The position numbers and the translations under genes were made by a program. Shown here one piece after another: positions 24,312 to 32,712 of a stretch of 36,992 bases of DNA. Position 1 is the stretch's first letter. Each line of letters opens with the position of its first letter. Origin of the DNA: Geobacteraceae bacterium (lineage in GTDB: Bacteria; Desulfobacterota; Desulfuromonadia; Geobacterales; Geobacteraceae); the NCBI GenBank assembly GCA_012797715.1, contig JAAZOO010000210.1:1-36992 (forward strand). Reading direction: 5' to 3'. Below the pieces are notes generated by a model, which saw only the letters and a list, made by a program, of their open reading frames with translations, ran no database searches and had not been told where the DNA came from.

Positions 24312-24559
24312 TGGGAATGTGATATGGGTCGATGAGACAGAGGTGTGGGACACTGGTTTACGGGTCGCCCAGTCAGCTGAATGTGAGAGCTTCTTGTCTT
24401 CCGCGACTGTCGCTGCTGCGTGGATGCGTGGGAGGAGAGGGTACGCAGATGGTTTTTCAGGATACTCAATCTGAATTCCGGCCGCACGCATTCTACAGGT
24501 GAGCATGATTCTAGCGGAAATTGGTCTGCAGTGAAGAACATTTTACGGGAATACGCCGT

Positions 24560-25690
24560 ATGAGCCTCTTTCTCCTTGTTATTTTTCTTTTGTACGGGGG
24601 TATGCACTTTCATGCATACCGAAAGTTTTCCGGGGCATTCACCGTTTCTTTGCCGGTGAGCTTGTGTATTGTCCTGTTCATGGGGGTGATGGTTTGTGCG
24701 CCTGTGCTGGTTCGTGTTGCGGAGAGAGAGGGCCTTGAATCGATTGCAATACCCCTTGCCACTGCCGGTTATCTTTGGATGGGGTTTTTGTTCCTGTTTT
24801 TCTCCACGTCGGTCCTGCTTGACGGCGGAAGGTTTCTCCTGAAGGTGTCCCGTGTCCTTCCCTACGGGTGCCACCCGACAGACCGGCAAACGTTTCTGGC
24901 TTCTCTGTTCATTTCTTTCGTGGTGGTTGTCCACGGATACCGTGAAGCGGGGAAAATCCGTACGGAAAAAGTCACCATCCGTACGGAAAAACTGCCTCCT
25001 TCGCTCCCCCGTCTGACAATAGTGCAGATATCCGATGTTCATCTGGGCCTGATGGTCAGGGAAAAGCGTCTACATGCAATTGCCCGGGCGATTGAAAATG
25101 CGCATCCTCACCTGCTGGTTTCAACCGGCGACCTGGTGGACGGACAGCGGGACGGGATGGAGAAAATGGCAGCGGAACTCCGGAATTTGAAGCCTCCATA
25201 CGGGAAATTCGCCGTCACCGGAAACCACGAATGGTACGCAGGAATCGGGCCTTCCCTTGATTTTACCCGTCGTGCCGGTTTCTTCGTGTTGCGTGGTCAA
25301 AATATGCGAGTGGGGGAATTCTTGCACGTGGCCGGTTTTGACGACCCTATGGTGGAAAGATCAGGAAGCTTCCGAAGAAACGAAAGTGATATTCTGGGAA
25401 ATATTCCGCGGAATGAATTTACCGTGGTGCTCAAACACAGACCGGTGGTTGACAAACAAAGCATCGGACTGTTTGATATCCAGCTTTCGGGACATGTCCA
25501 CAAAGGGCAGATCTTTCCGTTCGGACTGGTGACAAGACTGGTATACCCTGTGAGCACCGGACTGTCACGCTGTGGGGATTCGCTCCTCTACGTGAGCAGG
25601 GGTACAGGAACCTGGGGGCCGCCGATACGTTTCCTTGCGCCCCCCGAGGTGACTGTTATTGAGCTGGTGCATGGAAAGACCGGTTCGTGA
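24560..25690 (+). CDS. Membrane-anchored metallophosphoesterase (YaeI-like)
   Basis: The 376-residue protein has about four N-terminal membrane helices (about 1-20, 30-52, 62-88, 108-126) followed by a calcineurin-like phosphoesterase domain (about 150-370). The metal-binding motifs are intact: ISDVHLG (D159, H161), STGDLVDG, TGNHEWYAG, KHRP and SGHVHKGQ. The group includes YaeI and related enzymes acting on lipid or nucleotide phosphates; the substrate here is unknown. ATG 24560 is preferred over TTG 24521 because it begins directly with the first helix. It converges on the SAP gene 15 bases downstream. Confidence 0.9.
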   Translation: MSLFLLVIFLLYGGMHFHAYRKFSGAFTVSLPVSLCIVLFMGVMVCAPVLVRVAEREGLESIAIPLATAGYLWMGFLFLFFSTSVLLDGGRFLLKVSRVLPYGCHPTDRQTFLASLFISFVVVVHGYREAGKIRTEKVTIRTEKLPPSLPRLTIVQISDVHLGLMVREKRLHAIARAIENAHPHLLVSTGDLVDGQRDGMEKMAAELRNLKPPYGKFAVTGNHEWYAGIGPSLDFTRRAGFFVLRGQNMRVGEFLHVAGFDDPMVERSGSFRRNESDILGNIPRNEFTVVLKHRPVVDKQSIGLFDIQLSGHVHKGQIFPFGLVTRLVYPVSTGLSRCGDSLLYVSRGTGTWGPPIRFLAPPEVTVIELVHGKTGS

Positions 25691-25705
25691 CAAGAAAGCG
25701 CGTCG

Positions 25706-25885
25706 TCAACGGCAGTCATCCCGCCAGAGGCATTCGGACTGTCCGCATGAATCGGCGTTTCCTGTTTCATAACAATCGTTATTCCCTTCATCCTTCTGAA
25801 TAAGACGGATGATATCCTTTTTTTTCAGGCCCTTTGTCGTCAGGCCGCGCTCTTTTGCGATTTTTTTCACGTCATCAAGTTTCAT
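25706..25885 (-). CDS. Small SAP-domain protein with a cysteine-rich tail
   Basis: The 59-residue protein starts at ATG 25883-25885 behind an AAGGAGAG ribosome-binding site. Residues 1-35 (MKLDDVKKIAKERGLTTKGL, then KKKDIIRLIQ) match a SAP/LEM-like helix-extended-loop-helix DNA-binding motif. The tail holds four cysteines (C38, C47, C52, C58; context SCGQSECLWRDDC) that could bind a metal. Comparable proteins are known to me from Geobacter-type genomes, but without an assigned role. It is probably a small nucleoid or redox-linked DNA-binding protein. It diverges from the DUF3108 gene. Confidence 0.85.
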   Translation of the reverse strand: MKLDDVKKIAKERGLTTKGLKKKDIIRLIQKDEGNNDCYETGNADSCGQSECLWRDDCR

Positions 25886-25934
25886 AGATTCTCTCCTTCT
25901 CCGGTGTTGGTAGGGAATGATATAAATGTTTACA

Positions 25935-25962
25935 ACTATAGCAAAGCGGAGACTGAATACAA
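25935..25962 (-). promoter_or_regulatory. Candidate promoter of the SAP-domain gene
   Basis: On the minus strand TTGTAT (25957-25962) is followed after 16 bases by TATAGT (25935-25940), about 50 bases before the SAP start codon. The -10 box is good and the -35 box weak. A plus-strand TATAAT at 25980-25985 nearby could serve the divergent DUF3108 gene. Confidence 0.4.
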
Positions 25963-26064
25963 CCGAATAGTCAACATACTATAATACTGAAAACAGCCTG
26001 ACTACGCCTTTCCAGCGCTTAATCCCACAGGAGGGCGTTCCCCGGCGCTTCAAGGAGGAAATGT

Positions 26065-26850
26065 ATGAAGGAAAGCTTTAATAAATTTCGAGTCTCAATG
26101 GCTGTTCACCTGCCGACGTTCCTTTTTCCCGCTTTCCTATGTGCGGTAACAGTGTCCATCTTCATCTCTCCTGCTTCTGCATTAGATATTCCGGAAAAGC
26201 TTGTCTACGATCTCACATGGTCGGGAATCAAGGCGGGGACAGCTACCCAGGAGATACGTGCCGAAGCTGGAGAAACCAGGATAATTTCAACTGCGCGATC
26301 TGCTGATTGGATTACGACATTCTTCCCGGTGGAGGATCGCATCGAAACGGTCCTGACGGGAGGAGGTCCGGGAAAGATCGGACTGCCCAAGACCTATCAC
26401 ATGAAAATCCGTGAAGGGAGTCACCGTAGGGACAAGGAAGTCCTTTTTGAACACGGCACGGGCGTTGCCCATTACAAGGACAACCTGAGCGGTGAAAAAT
26501 GTGAGATATCCATCCCCGCAGCCACATTGGATACCCTTTCGAGCTTCTTTTTTGTCAGGACACTCAAACTGGAGGTGGGATCGTCCGTTTTCTTGACGAT
26601 TCTTGATAACAAAAAGATTTGGAATGTGGAGGTAAAGATACTCAAGAAGGAAAAAATCAAAACCAAGCTCGGCACGTTCGATACCATTGTCATCAAGCCC
26701 TTGATGCAGTCGGAAGGAATCATGGAGAGAAAGGGCGACATGTACATATGGTTGACCGATGATGAGCGCCTGCTCCCGGTAAAAATGAAAACAAAGGTCA
26801 AGGTCGGCAGCATAACGGCGACTCTCGTCGGCGGCTCTTTCAAGAAATGA
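26065..26850 (+). CDS. Secreted DUF3108-domain protein
   Basis: The 261-residue protein has an extended signal peptide (about 1-39, ending PASA) and a DUF3108 domain filling the rest. Typical segments are LVYDLTWSGIKAGTATQEI near the start, and IVIKPLMQSEGIMERKG with WLTDDERLLPVKMKTKV near the end. The domain is a periplasmic beta-rich fold of unknown function. A textbook AAGGAGGAAATGT site precedes the ATG. The gene is flanked by the divergent SAP gene and by the bio operon 184 bases downstream, and appears monocistronic. Confidence 0.9.
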   Translation: MKESFNKFRVSMAVHLPTFLFPAFLCAVTVSIFISPASALDIPEKLVYDLTWSGIKAGTATQEIRAEAGETRIISTARSADWITTFFPVEDRIETVLTGGGPGKIGLPKTYHMKIREGSHRRDKEVLFEHGTGVAHYKDNLSGEKCEISIPAATLDTLSSFFFVRTLKLEVGSSVFLTILDNKKIWNVEVKILKKEKIKTKLGTFDTIVIKPLMQSEGIMERKGDMYIWLTDDERLLPVKMKTKVKVGSITATLVGGSFKK

Positions 26851-26959
26851 TAGAGGGTGCGGAGCCGCTCCGATGACGAGGTGGGTTCCGCGCTCCCCCT
26901 CCTCTCGCCTCACTGGTGGAAATCCTTTTACAAAATGAACTGGATGTGGTAGCAATTTC

Positions 26960-26992
26960 CTGTTAACTAGACAGATGGTAGTAGGTTGACAA
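26960..26992 (+). promoter_or_regulatory. BirA-type biotin operator upstream of bioF
   Basis: CTGTTAACT (26960-26968), 15 bases, then GGTTGACAA (26984-26992) fits the BirA operator layout TTGTNAACC-N14-16-GGTTNACAA known for biotin genes. It lies 43 bases before the bioF ATG. Bound biotinyl-AMP-BirA would repress the operon when biotin is plentiful. Confidence 0.7.
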
Positions 26993-27034
26993 TTGGTGTC
27001 AATGATGCCATCAGTTCTCGAAGGAGAGAAATTC

Positions 27035-28207
27035 ATGTCCCGTTCTTTTGCCGAAGAATTGCGCAACCTGCACGAACAGGGGCTGTACCGAAGTATGAGA
27101 AGCATCACGGGGAGCCAGCAATCCAAGGTGGTTATGGACGGCAGGGAAAAGCTGCTTCTCTGTTCCAATAATTATCTCGGACTTGCCGATCATCCCCAGT
27201 TAAAAGAGGCGGCAATCCGTGCAACCGAGAGGTTTGGTGTCGGAAGCGGCGCTTCTCGCCTGGTCTCGGGAACAATGGAACTTCACGAATCCCTGGAGTC
27301 GCGAATCGCTCTTTTCAAGGGCACGGCTCGCGCTCTTGTCTTTAATTCCGGTTACGCAGCCAATACCGGGGTGTTGCCCGCACTCGTGGGAAGGGGTGAT
27401 GTGGTATTTTGCGACCGCCTGAACCATGCAAGCATCGTGGACGGCTGTCTCCTTTCCCGTGCCCGCATGGTCCGGTACCCCCATAACGACATGAAAGAGT
27501 TGCGACGTCTGCTCCAGGAGAACAAAGGGCAGAGGAGGCTCATTGTCAGTGACGGTGTATTTAGTATGGATGGCGATTTCGCCCGCCTCAGCGATCTGGT
27601 AGCCCTGAAAAGGGAGTTCGGTGCACTTCTGATGATCGATGACGCCCACGGCACCGGCGTTCTCGGCGCTACGGGCAGGGGTACTGCTGAGCAATTCGCT
27701 CTACAATCCGGGATAGATATCCATATGGGGACGCTGGGAAAGGCGTTCGGATGCTTCGGCGCCTATGTGGCCGCTTCGGAAGAGATAGTGGACTATTTGG
27801 TGAATCGTGCCAGGAGTTTCATTTTCTCCACCTCTCTTCCGCCGTCGGTAATTGCTTCCTGCCTTGCCGCGCTTGAAATCATCGACTCCTCTGCCGGAGC
27901 TGATTTGCGGGTTCGCCTGGCGAGGAATTCAACTATGTTACGAACCGGTCTGCAGTCCGCTGGATTTAATACTCTGGAAAGCGAGACTCAGATTGTACCC
28001 GTGATGGTCGGTGCTGCAGAGAAGACTATGGAATTTTCAGCAGCCCTCTTTGATGCCGGTGTGTACGTACAGGGTATCCGCCCTCCCACTGTTCCGGCCG
28101 GTGGCTGCCGGTTGCGCTGCACCCTGATGGCAACCCATACGGAAGATGAAGTATCCCGGGCCCTTGACCTGATAACCGTTACCGGGAAAAGACTGGGAAT
28201 TATTTGA
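27035..28207 (+). CDS. bioF: 8-amino-7-oxononanoate synthase
   Basis: The PLP enzyme condenses pimeloyl-ACP or pimeloyl-CoA with alanine, the first step of the biotin ring pathway. The 390-residue protein has the fold-type I aminotransferase features [12 protein letters not shown] (43-54), [21 protein letters not shown] (68-88), [10 protein letters not shown] (202-211) and the Schiff-base Lys236 in [11 protein letters not shown] 27035 is chosen for its AAGGAGAGAAATTC ribosome-binding site; upstream in-frame ATGs at 27002 and 27005 lack one. It heads bioF-bioH-bioC behind a BirA-type operator. bioA, bioB and bioD are not in the window. The closely related KBL enzyme is excluded by this context. 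Confidence 0.93.
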   Translation: MSRSFAEELRNLHEQGLYRSMRSITGSQQSKVVMDGREKLLLCSNNYLGLADHPQLKEAAIRATERFGVGSGASRLVSGTMELHESLESRIALFKGTARALVFNSGYAANTGVLPALVGRGDVVFCDRLNHASIVDGCLLSRARMVRYPHNDMKELRRLLQENKGQRRLIVSDGVFSMDGDFARLSDLVALKREFGALLMIDDAHGTGVLGATGRGTAEQFALQSGIDIHMGTLGKAFGCFGAYVAASEEIVDYLVNRARSFIFSTSLPPSVIASCLAALEIIDSSAGADLRVRLARNSTMLRTGLQSAGFNTLESETQIVPVMVGAAEKTMEFSAALFDAGVYVQGIRPPTVPAGGCRLRCTLMATHTEDEVSRALDLITVTGKRLGII

Positions 28208-28255
28208 AAGGGAGAGACGCTGCCCGTGCGCGGCAGGTTCAGTGGCGGATATCCG

Positions 28256-29080
28256 ATGCCTTACTACGAAACAATAGATGCGGGTTCCATTCACTATGTC
28301 GACGAGGGAGCAGGGCCACCCCTGGTATTCATCCACGGCTGGTCTTATTCTCGAACGGTATGGTCGCTCCAACGGGAGTTCTTTTCCCGCCGCTTCCGCT
28401 GCATCCTCCCAGATTTGCGTGGTCATGGGGATTCGTCCTCCCCTTCTTCGGGGTATGAAGTCGATGAAATGGGATCGGATCTCCTGGCCCTGTTCCAGGG
28501 CCTAGATCTTTCAGGTGCGACCCTGGTGGGGTGGTCCCTGGGTGTCCTGGTGGCTCTTTCTGCATATGTGGCACTGAGAAAAAGGCTGTCGGCGATCGTT
28601 CTCGTTTCCGGAATCCCGAAATTTATTGCTTCTGATGAATATCCCTTCGGCCTTCCCGAAAAGGAAATACGGGGCATGGCACTCCGTCTGAAGAGAAACC
28701 CGGTCCGGGCCTACGAAGAGTTTAACCGGATGATGTTCAGCCGGAACGAATTGGATTGTGGGAAATATGAGGAGATGGAAAGCGAGATCCTGGGTTCGAT
28801 TCAACGCCCTGCCACAGACGTGGCGCTCCGCACTCTGGAGGCGCTTGCCCGTGCCGATATGCGGACGGTTCTCTCGTCAATCCGCATTCCGGCACTTCTT
28901 GTTCACGGAGAAAGGGACACCATATGTCTTCCCGAAGCGTCGAAGTATATGGCTTCCTTGATACCCGGATCCTCTCTCTGCCTCATGCAGGATACCGGAC
29001 ATGCTCCGTTTCTATCGAGAAAGGAAGCATTCAATACCGTGTTGACGGTTTTTCTGGAAACGGTCTATGGACATAATTAG
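28256..29080 (+). CDS. bioH: BioH-like pimeloyl-ACP methyl ester esterase (alpha/beta hydrolase)
   Basis: The predicted role is removal of the methyl ester from pimeloyl-ACP after BioC-primed chain extension. The 274-residue alpha/beta hydrolase has the oxyanion segment FIHGWS (25-30), the nucleophile elbow GWSLG with Ser94, the acid region HGERD, and GHAPFLS with the catalytic histidine. GWSLG and HAPF(L/I)S closely match E. coli BioH, and the gene lies between bioF and bioC. I start at ATG 28256 (MPYYETIDAG); GTG 28226 is possible and would add 10 residues. It overlaps bioC by 14 bases. Confidence 0.82.
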   Translation: MPYYETIDAGSIHYVDEGAGPPLVFIHGWSYSRTVWSLQREFFSRRFRCILPDLRGHGDSSSPSSGYEVDEMGSDLLALFQGLDLSGATLVGWSLGVLVALSAYVALRKRLSAIVLVSGIPKFIASDEYPFGLPEKEIRGMALRLKRNPVRAYEEFNRMMFSRNELDCGKYEEMESEILGSIQRPATDVALRTLEALARADMRTVLSSIRIPALLVHGERDTICLPEASKYMASLIPGSSLCLMQDTGHAPFLSRKEAFNTVLTVFLETVYGHN

Positions 29081-29885
29081 CAGGGCAAAAGTGAGAAGAT
29101 CATTCGACCGTCAGGCGGTATTCTACGAGGAAACCGTAGTTGTCCAGAAACTGATCAGAGAAAATCTCCTCTTTCAACTGCAGGGAAAGGATCCTGGCAG
29201 CGCTCCCCGACGCATTCTCGATGTGGGAGCAGGAACGGGTATTTTGTTGAGAGAGATACGGAAACTCTATCCGGGCGCATTTCTGGCGGGACTCGACCTG
29301 GCCCCTGCCATGAGCAAAAAGGCACGGGAAGCTTTGGAAGGAGAGGGGGGGGCGCTCCTTGTGGAAGGGGACGCTGAATCACTTCCCTTTGCGGATGCCA
29401 CCTTTGATCTCGTTGTATCAACCTCGACATTCCAGTGGCTCAACACCCTTGAAAAGGCATTCTGCGAAGCGTTCAGGGTTCTCTCTCCGGGAGGGACCTT
29501 TCATTTTGCCCTTTTTGGAGGAAAGACTCTTTATGAACTGCTAACATCCTATAAACGTGCGCTCAAAAATCCCGTTTGTAAAGGGGTCGACCGGACCCAC
29601 CGATTTTTCTCTCTCCCCGATGTTAAGTCCGCCCTGAAGAGGGCAGGCTTTTCCGTATGCAGCGTAGAGAAAGGTGTTGAGGTAGAGTACCACCCGAATG
29701 TCAAGGCAATGCTTCGCTCCCTGCAACGGATTGGGGCAGGGAATGCTTCCAGGCTTACACCGGGGGGATTAGGGGGAAGACGGGTCATGTTGGAGATGAT
29801 GGAAATCTACCGTGCGGTTCACGGGTGTTCCCAGGGGATTCCGGCAACCTATGAGATTGTGTACGGAAAAGGCCGAAAACGGTAA
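29067..29885 (+). CDS. bioC: Malonyl-ACP O-methyltransferase
   Basis: The enzyme methylates malonyl-ACP with S-adenosylmethionine, disguising it for fatty-acid-type elongation to pimeloyl. The 272-residue protein starts with the BioC-specific VRRSFDRQAVFYEETVVVQ, then motif I LDVGAGTGILL (about 51-61), the acidic GLDLAPAM, and TSTFQWLNTLEKAF with FRVLSPGG. The C-terminal lid region follows. The ATG overlaps the bioH reading frame by 14 bases, indicating coupled translation. It is the last gene of the unit and is followed by a strong palindromic terminator. Confidence 0.93.
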   Translation: MDIISRAKVRRSFDRQAVFYEETVVVQKLIRENLLFQLQGKDPGSAPRRILDVGAGTGILLREIRKLYPGAFLAGLDLAPAMSKKAREALEGEGGALLVEGDAESLPFADATFDLVVSTSTFQWLNTLEKAFCEAFRVLSPGGTFHFALFGGKTLYELLTSYKRALKNPVCKGVDRTHRFFSLPDVKSALKRAGFSVCSVEKGVEVEYHPNVKAMLRSLQRIGAGNASRLTPGGLGGRRVMLEMMEIYRAVHGCSQGIPATYEIVYGKGRKR

Positions 29886-29902
29886 CCGAATAACGGAGAT
29901 TG

Positions 29903-29944
29903 GCGACAAAAAAGCCCTTCATTTTCGAAGGGCTTTTTTGTCGC
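29903..29944 (+). terminator. Perfect bidirectional rho-independent terminator after bioC
   Basis: An 18-bp perfect inverted repeat GCGACAAAAAAGCCCTTC / GAAGGGCTTTTTTGTCGC surrounds an ATTTTC loop. A T-run lies on the descending arm on both strands. It would stop bioC transcripts from one side and tRNA-Leu transcripts from the other. Confidence 0.92.
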
Positions 29945-29967
29945 TGCTGGCGCAGCAGATATTTTTT
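29944..29967 (+). terminator. Second, smaller terminator-like hairpin
   Basis: CTGCTG-GCG-CAGCAG is followed by ATATTTTTT on the plus strand, immediately before the 3' end of the opposite-strand tRNA. It could catch plus-strand read-through into the tRNA gene. Confidence 0.5.
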
Positions 29968-30053
29968 GGTGCGATCAGGGAGAGTCGAACTCCCACGGGG
30001 AACCCCCCGCCAGCCCCTCAAGCTGGTGCGTCTACCAATTCCGCCATGATCGC
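29967..30053 (-). tRNA. tRNA-Leu (anticodon GAG)
   Basis: The minus strand folds as a class II tRNA of 87 bases including an encoded CCA. The acceptor stem GCGATCA pairs with TGATCGC. The D-arm contains GGCGGAATTGGTAGACGC, and the anticodon stem CCAGC/GCTGG encloses the loop TTGAGGG (anticodon GAG, reading CUC/CUU). A long variable arm follows, then the T-arm GGGAGTTCGACTCTCCC. It lies downstream of secG in the glycolysis-secG cluster and appears to have its own promoter. Confidence 0.96.
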
Positions 30054-30126
30054 ATTACATCCGCTTTCAATCAGCCGTCAAGATTTTTTTACGTCTTATA
30101 CATCCTGCTCTTTGGCAGGGAGTCAT

Positions 30127-30155
30127 TTTCTACCAGTTTATCCCTGTGATGTCAA
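30127..30155 (-). promoter_or_regulatory. Candidate promoter of tRNA-Leu
   Basis: On the minus strand TTGACA (30150-30155), 17 bases, then TAGAAA (30127-30132) forms a good sigma-70 promoter between secG and tRNA-Leu. Transcription would begin near 30120 and reach the tRNA 5' end about 65 bases later. A small CCTGC/GCAGG hairpin lies in that leader. Confidence 0.6.
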
Positions 30156-30174
30156 CAGCAAAGTGACGTTGCAG

Positions 30175-30546
30175 CTATTTTTTCGGTGGCTGTTGCGGGG
30201 GCGCCGGAGGTGTTGCCGGTTTTCCCTGAGCAGGTGGGGATTGCTGTTGGGCACCCGACGGTTTTGGAGCCGTTTTCGCAGCCGGTTTGGTAGCCGGCAT
30301 GATCGATGAGCTGCCAGACTTGCCGGAAAGGTAGGCCAGTGAAAGTGAGGTAATCATGAAGATAACGGCCGCAGCTGCTGTGAGTTTGCCGAGAAAGCTG
30401 CCGCCGCCGCCCGCACCGAACAGGGACTGGCTGGCTCCTGTGCCGAATGTTGCGCCCAGGTCGGCCCCCTTACCGGCCTGGAGAAGGACGATTACAATAA
30501 GTGTGATGCTGACAAGGACGTGAATGGTGATTAGAAAACCAAACAT
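30175..30546 (-). CDS. secG: Preprotein translocase subunit SecG
   Basis: SecG assists the SecYE channel in protein export. The 123-residue protein has two membrane helices (about 3-22 and 54-75) flanking the conserved loop LLQAGKGADLGATFGTGASQSLFG. The C-terminal tail of about 45 residues is rich in Pro, Ala, Lys and Gln and looks disordered; this extension is common in related bacteria and is not part of the core. It lies 71 bases after tpiA, in the order gap-pgk-tpiA-secG. Confidence 0.94.
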   Translation of the reverse strand: MFGFLITIHVLVSITLIVIVLLQAGKGADLGATFGTGASQSLFGAGGGGSFLGKLTAAAAVIFMITSLSLAYLSGKSGSSSIMPATKPAAKTAPKPSGAQQQSPPAQGKPATPPAPPQQPPKK

Positions 30547-30617
30547 TGTGACTTCAACCTCGTAAATATGAATTAAAAAATGGACAATACCACAAACTCA
30601 GTCGCCAGTGAAAGCAT

Positions 30618-31373
30618 TTATTTGCTGTTCCGGATAATCGACGAAAAGGAGGTGGCCGAGAGACTCGCCCCGCCGACGAGAGCACCGTCGATATCTGGGC
30701 ATGACATCAGTCCCCTGATATTGTCTGGCTTCACGCTCCCGCCATACAGGATTCTGACGGTGTCCGAGTCGGTCGGGGAGTAAAGCCGGGACACGATGGT
30801 TCGAATGAAGGAGTGTACTTCCTGCGCCTGAACGTCTGTTGCGGTTTTTCCGGTTCCGATTGCCCATACCGGTTCATAGGCGATGACAATTTTGCGAATG
30901 TCCCGGGCGCAGATGTCCTGCAGACCACCCCGTACCTGGCGTTCAATTACCGACAGGGTCTCACCCGCTTCCCTTTCTTGGAGGGTTTCTCCGATGCAGA
31001 CTATGACCGAAAGCCCGGAAAGCAGGGCAGCCTTGGTTTTTCGGTTTACCGTTGCGTCGGTATCTCCGAAGTGCTGGCGCCTTTCGGAATGGCCGATAAT
31101 GACATGGGTACACCCGGCGTCCAGGAGCATCCCAGGTGAGACCTCGCCGGTAAACGCACCTTCTTCCTGCCAAAAGCAGTCCTGCCCTGCCACGGAGATG
31201 CGTGAGCCGGAAAGAGCTTCGCTTACCTTGCCGAGAACGGTAAATGAAGGCGCCACAATGATTTCCGTGTCTGTACAGTCTTCTGTTAATCGGACGATTT
31301 CACGCGCCAGCTCCAATGCCTCGACGGTCTTCTTGTGTAGCTTCCAGTTCCCCGCTATGATGGGTCTTCGCAT
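30618..31373 (-). CDS. tpiA: Triosephosphate isomerase
   Basis: The enzyme interconverts dihydroxyacetone phosphate and glyceraldehyde 3-phosphate in glycolysis and gluconeogenesis. The 251-residue barrel shows the N-terminal AGNWKLHK with the catalytic lysine, the catalytic His in IIGHSERRQ, the catalytic Glu in AYEPVWAIGTGKTA at about 167, and the phosphate-binding YGGSVKPDN and GALVGGASL at the C-terminus. It lies 30 bases downstream of pgk, a typical operon spacing. Confidence 0.97.
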   Translation of the reverse strand: MRRPIIAGNWKLHKKTVEALELAREIVRLTEDCTDTEIIVAPSFTVLGKVSEALSGSRISVAGQDCFWQEEGAFTGEVSPGMLLDAGCTHVIIGHSERRQHFGDTDATVNRKTKAALLSGLSVIVCIGETLQEREAGETLSVIERQVRGGLQDICARDIRKIVIAYEPVWAIGTGKTATDVQAQEVHSFIRTIVSRLYSPTDSDTVRILYGGSVKPDNIRGLMSCPDIDGALVGGASLSATSFSSIIRNSK

Positions 31374-31403
31374 TCCCGTTCCCCGTGATGAAAAATGGTA
31401 TCT

Positions 31404-32603
31404 TCAGTCCTGCCCGTTTTCTTCCAGTACCCTGATTCCGGGAAGCTTCTTCCCTTCCAGGAGTTCCAGGAAAGCGCCGCCTCCGGTGGAAATATAGCTT
31501 ATCTTGGCAAACTCTCCGGCGCGATGCACCGCCACATCCGTATCGCCGCCGCCTACGATCGTCAACGCATAGGAGTTGGCTACTGCACTGACCATGGCAA
31601 AGGTTCCCCGTGAGAAAGCATCCATCTCAAATACTCCCATGGGTCCATTCCAGATAATGGTCTTTGCGTTCTGAAGCGCCTCTGAGAAGAGAGTCATGGT
31701 TGCTGGGCCGATGTCCAGGGCCATCCAGTCGCTGGGAATTTCTTGGATAGGGGTAATCTTGATTTCAGCAGCAGGATCGAAACGATCCGCGACGACGCAA
31801 TCGACGGGAAGGTAAAATTTGATTCCCCTTTCTCTGGCCTTATTGTAGCTTGCCAAAGCCGTTTCCAGCAGTTGCTCTTCCACGAGAGACTTTCCGATTC
31901 CGTACCCCAATGCCTTCAGGAAAGTGAATGCCATCCCTCCGCCGATGATTATCTTATCGACCTTGTTCAGCAGATTGTCGATTACCTCAATTTTGCCGGA
32001 GACTTTTGCGCCGCCCAGGATTGCAACCAGAGGATGAACGGGGTTCTTCATGGCGCGGTCGAAAAATCCCATTTCATTTTTCATGAGAAAGCCGGCCGCA
32101 ATTACGGGAACGAAACGGGTAATCGCTTCTACCGAAGCATGGGCCCTGTGGGAGACCGCAAATGCATCATTCACGTAGATGTCCGCCAGACGTGCAAGGG
32201 ACCGGGCATATTCGGCGTCGTTCTTCTCTTCTCCAGGATAGAAACGGAGATTTTCCAGCATCACGACATCACCCGGCTTCATGGCATCAACCAGCGATTC
32301 AACCGAGTCTCCTATGCAATCGGGGGCCAAGGTAACGTCCTTGTCAAGTAGCCTGGAAAGCCGTTTTGCGGCAGGAGCCATAGAGTACTTTGGATTTTTT
32401 TCACCTTTCGGTCTGCCCAGGTGGGAGGCAATGACCACTTTCGCCGAACAGTCCAAAGCGTAGTTAATAGTAGGAAGGACAGCCCTGATTCGGGTGTCGT
32501 CGGTTATATTTCCCTTTTCATCCAGGGGGACATTGAAATCCACCCGCAAAAACACTCTTTTTCCGGCAAGGCCTTTAATTTCGTCAAGATAGCGTATCGG
32601 CAT
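31404..32603 (-). CDS. pgk: Phosphoglycerate kinase
   Basis: The enzyme transfers phosphate between 1,3-bisphosphoglycerate and ADP. The 399-residue two-domain protein has the N-terminal substrate segments [22 protein letters not shown] and [20 protein letters not shown]. The hinge and nucleotide-binding regions read [20 protein letters not shown] and [14 protein letters not shown], and the C-terminal loop VVGGGD-type sequence appears as [12 protein letters not shown]. It is the second gene of the gap-pgk-tpiA-secG cluster, 109 bases after gap. Confidence 0.97.
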   Translation of the reverse strand: MPIRYLDEIKGLAGKRVFLRVDFNVPLDEKGNITDDTRIRAVLPTINYALDCSAKVVIASHLGRPKGEKNPKYSMAPAAKRLSRLLDKDVTLAPDCIGDSVESLVDAMKPGDVVMLENLRFYPGEEKNDAEYARSLARLADIYVNDAFAVSHRAHASVEAITRFVPVIAAGFLMKNEMGFFDRAMKNPVHPLVAILGGAKVSGKIEVIDNLLNKVDKIIIGGGMAFTFLKALGYGIGKSLVEEQLLETALASYNKARERGIKFYLPVDCVVADRFDPAAEIKITPIQEIPSDWMALDIGPATMTLFSEALQNAKTIIWNGPMGVFEMDAFSRGTFAMVSAVANSYALTIVGGGDTDVAVHRAGEFAKISYISTGGGAFLELLEGKKLPGIRVLEENGQD

Positions 32604-32712
32604 ACATCTATGCTCCTCTGGGGAAGTAGTAGTGTGGATACATTCTATTGGAAGAGGGACTCCCTTCCGATGGCATCGATGGAAATCCGGGCAGGAACGT
32701 GCCGCTAGCGTC

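Noticed and set aside
24290..25042. 250-residue minus-strand frame across the TolC/metallophosphoesterase junction
   Set aside because: It is antisense to the membrane part of the metallophosphoesterase, rich in His, Gln and Arg as expected of an antisense shadow, and has no domain.
29967..30053. tRNA-Leu as an integration site
   Set aside because: No integrase gene and no duplicated tRNA 3' end were seen nearby; the neighbours on both sides are housekeeping genes.
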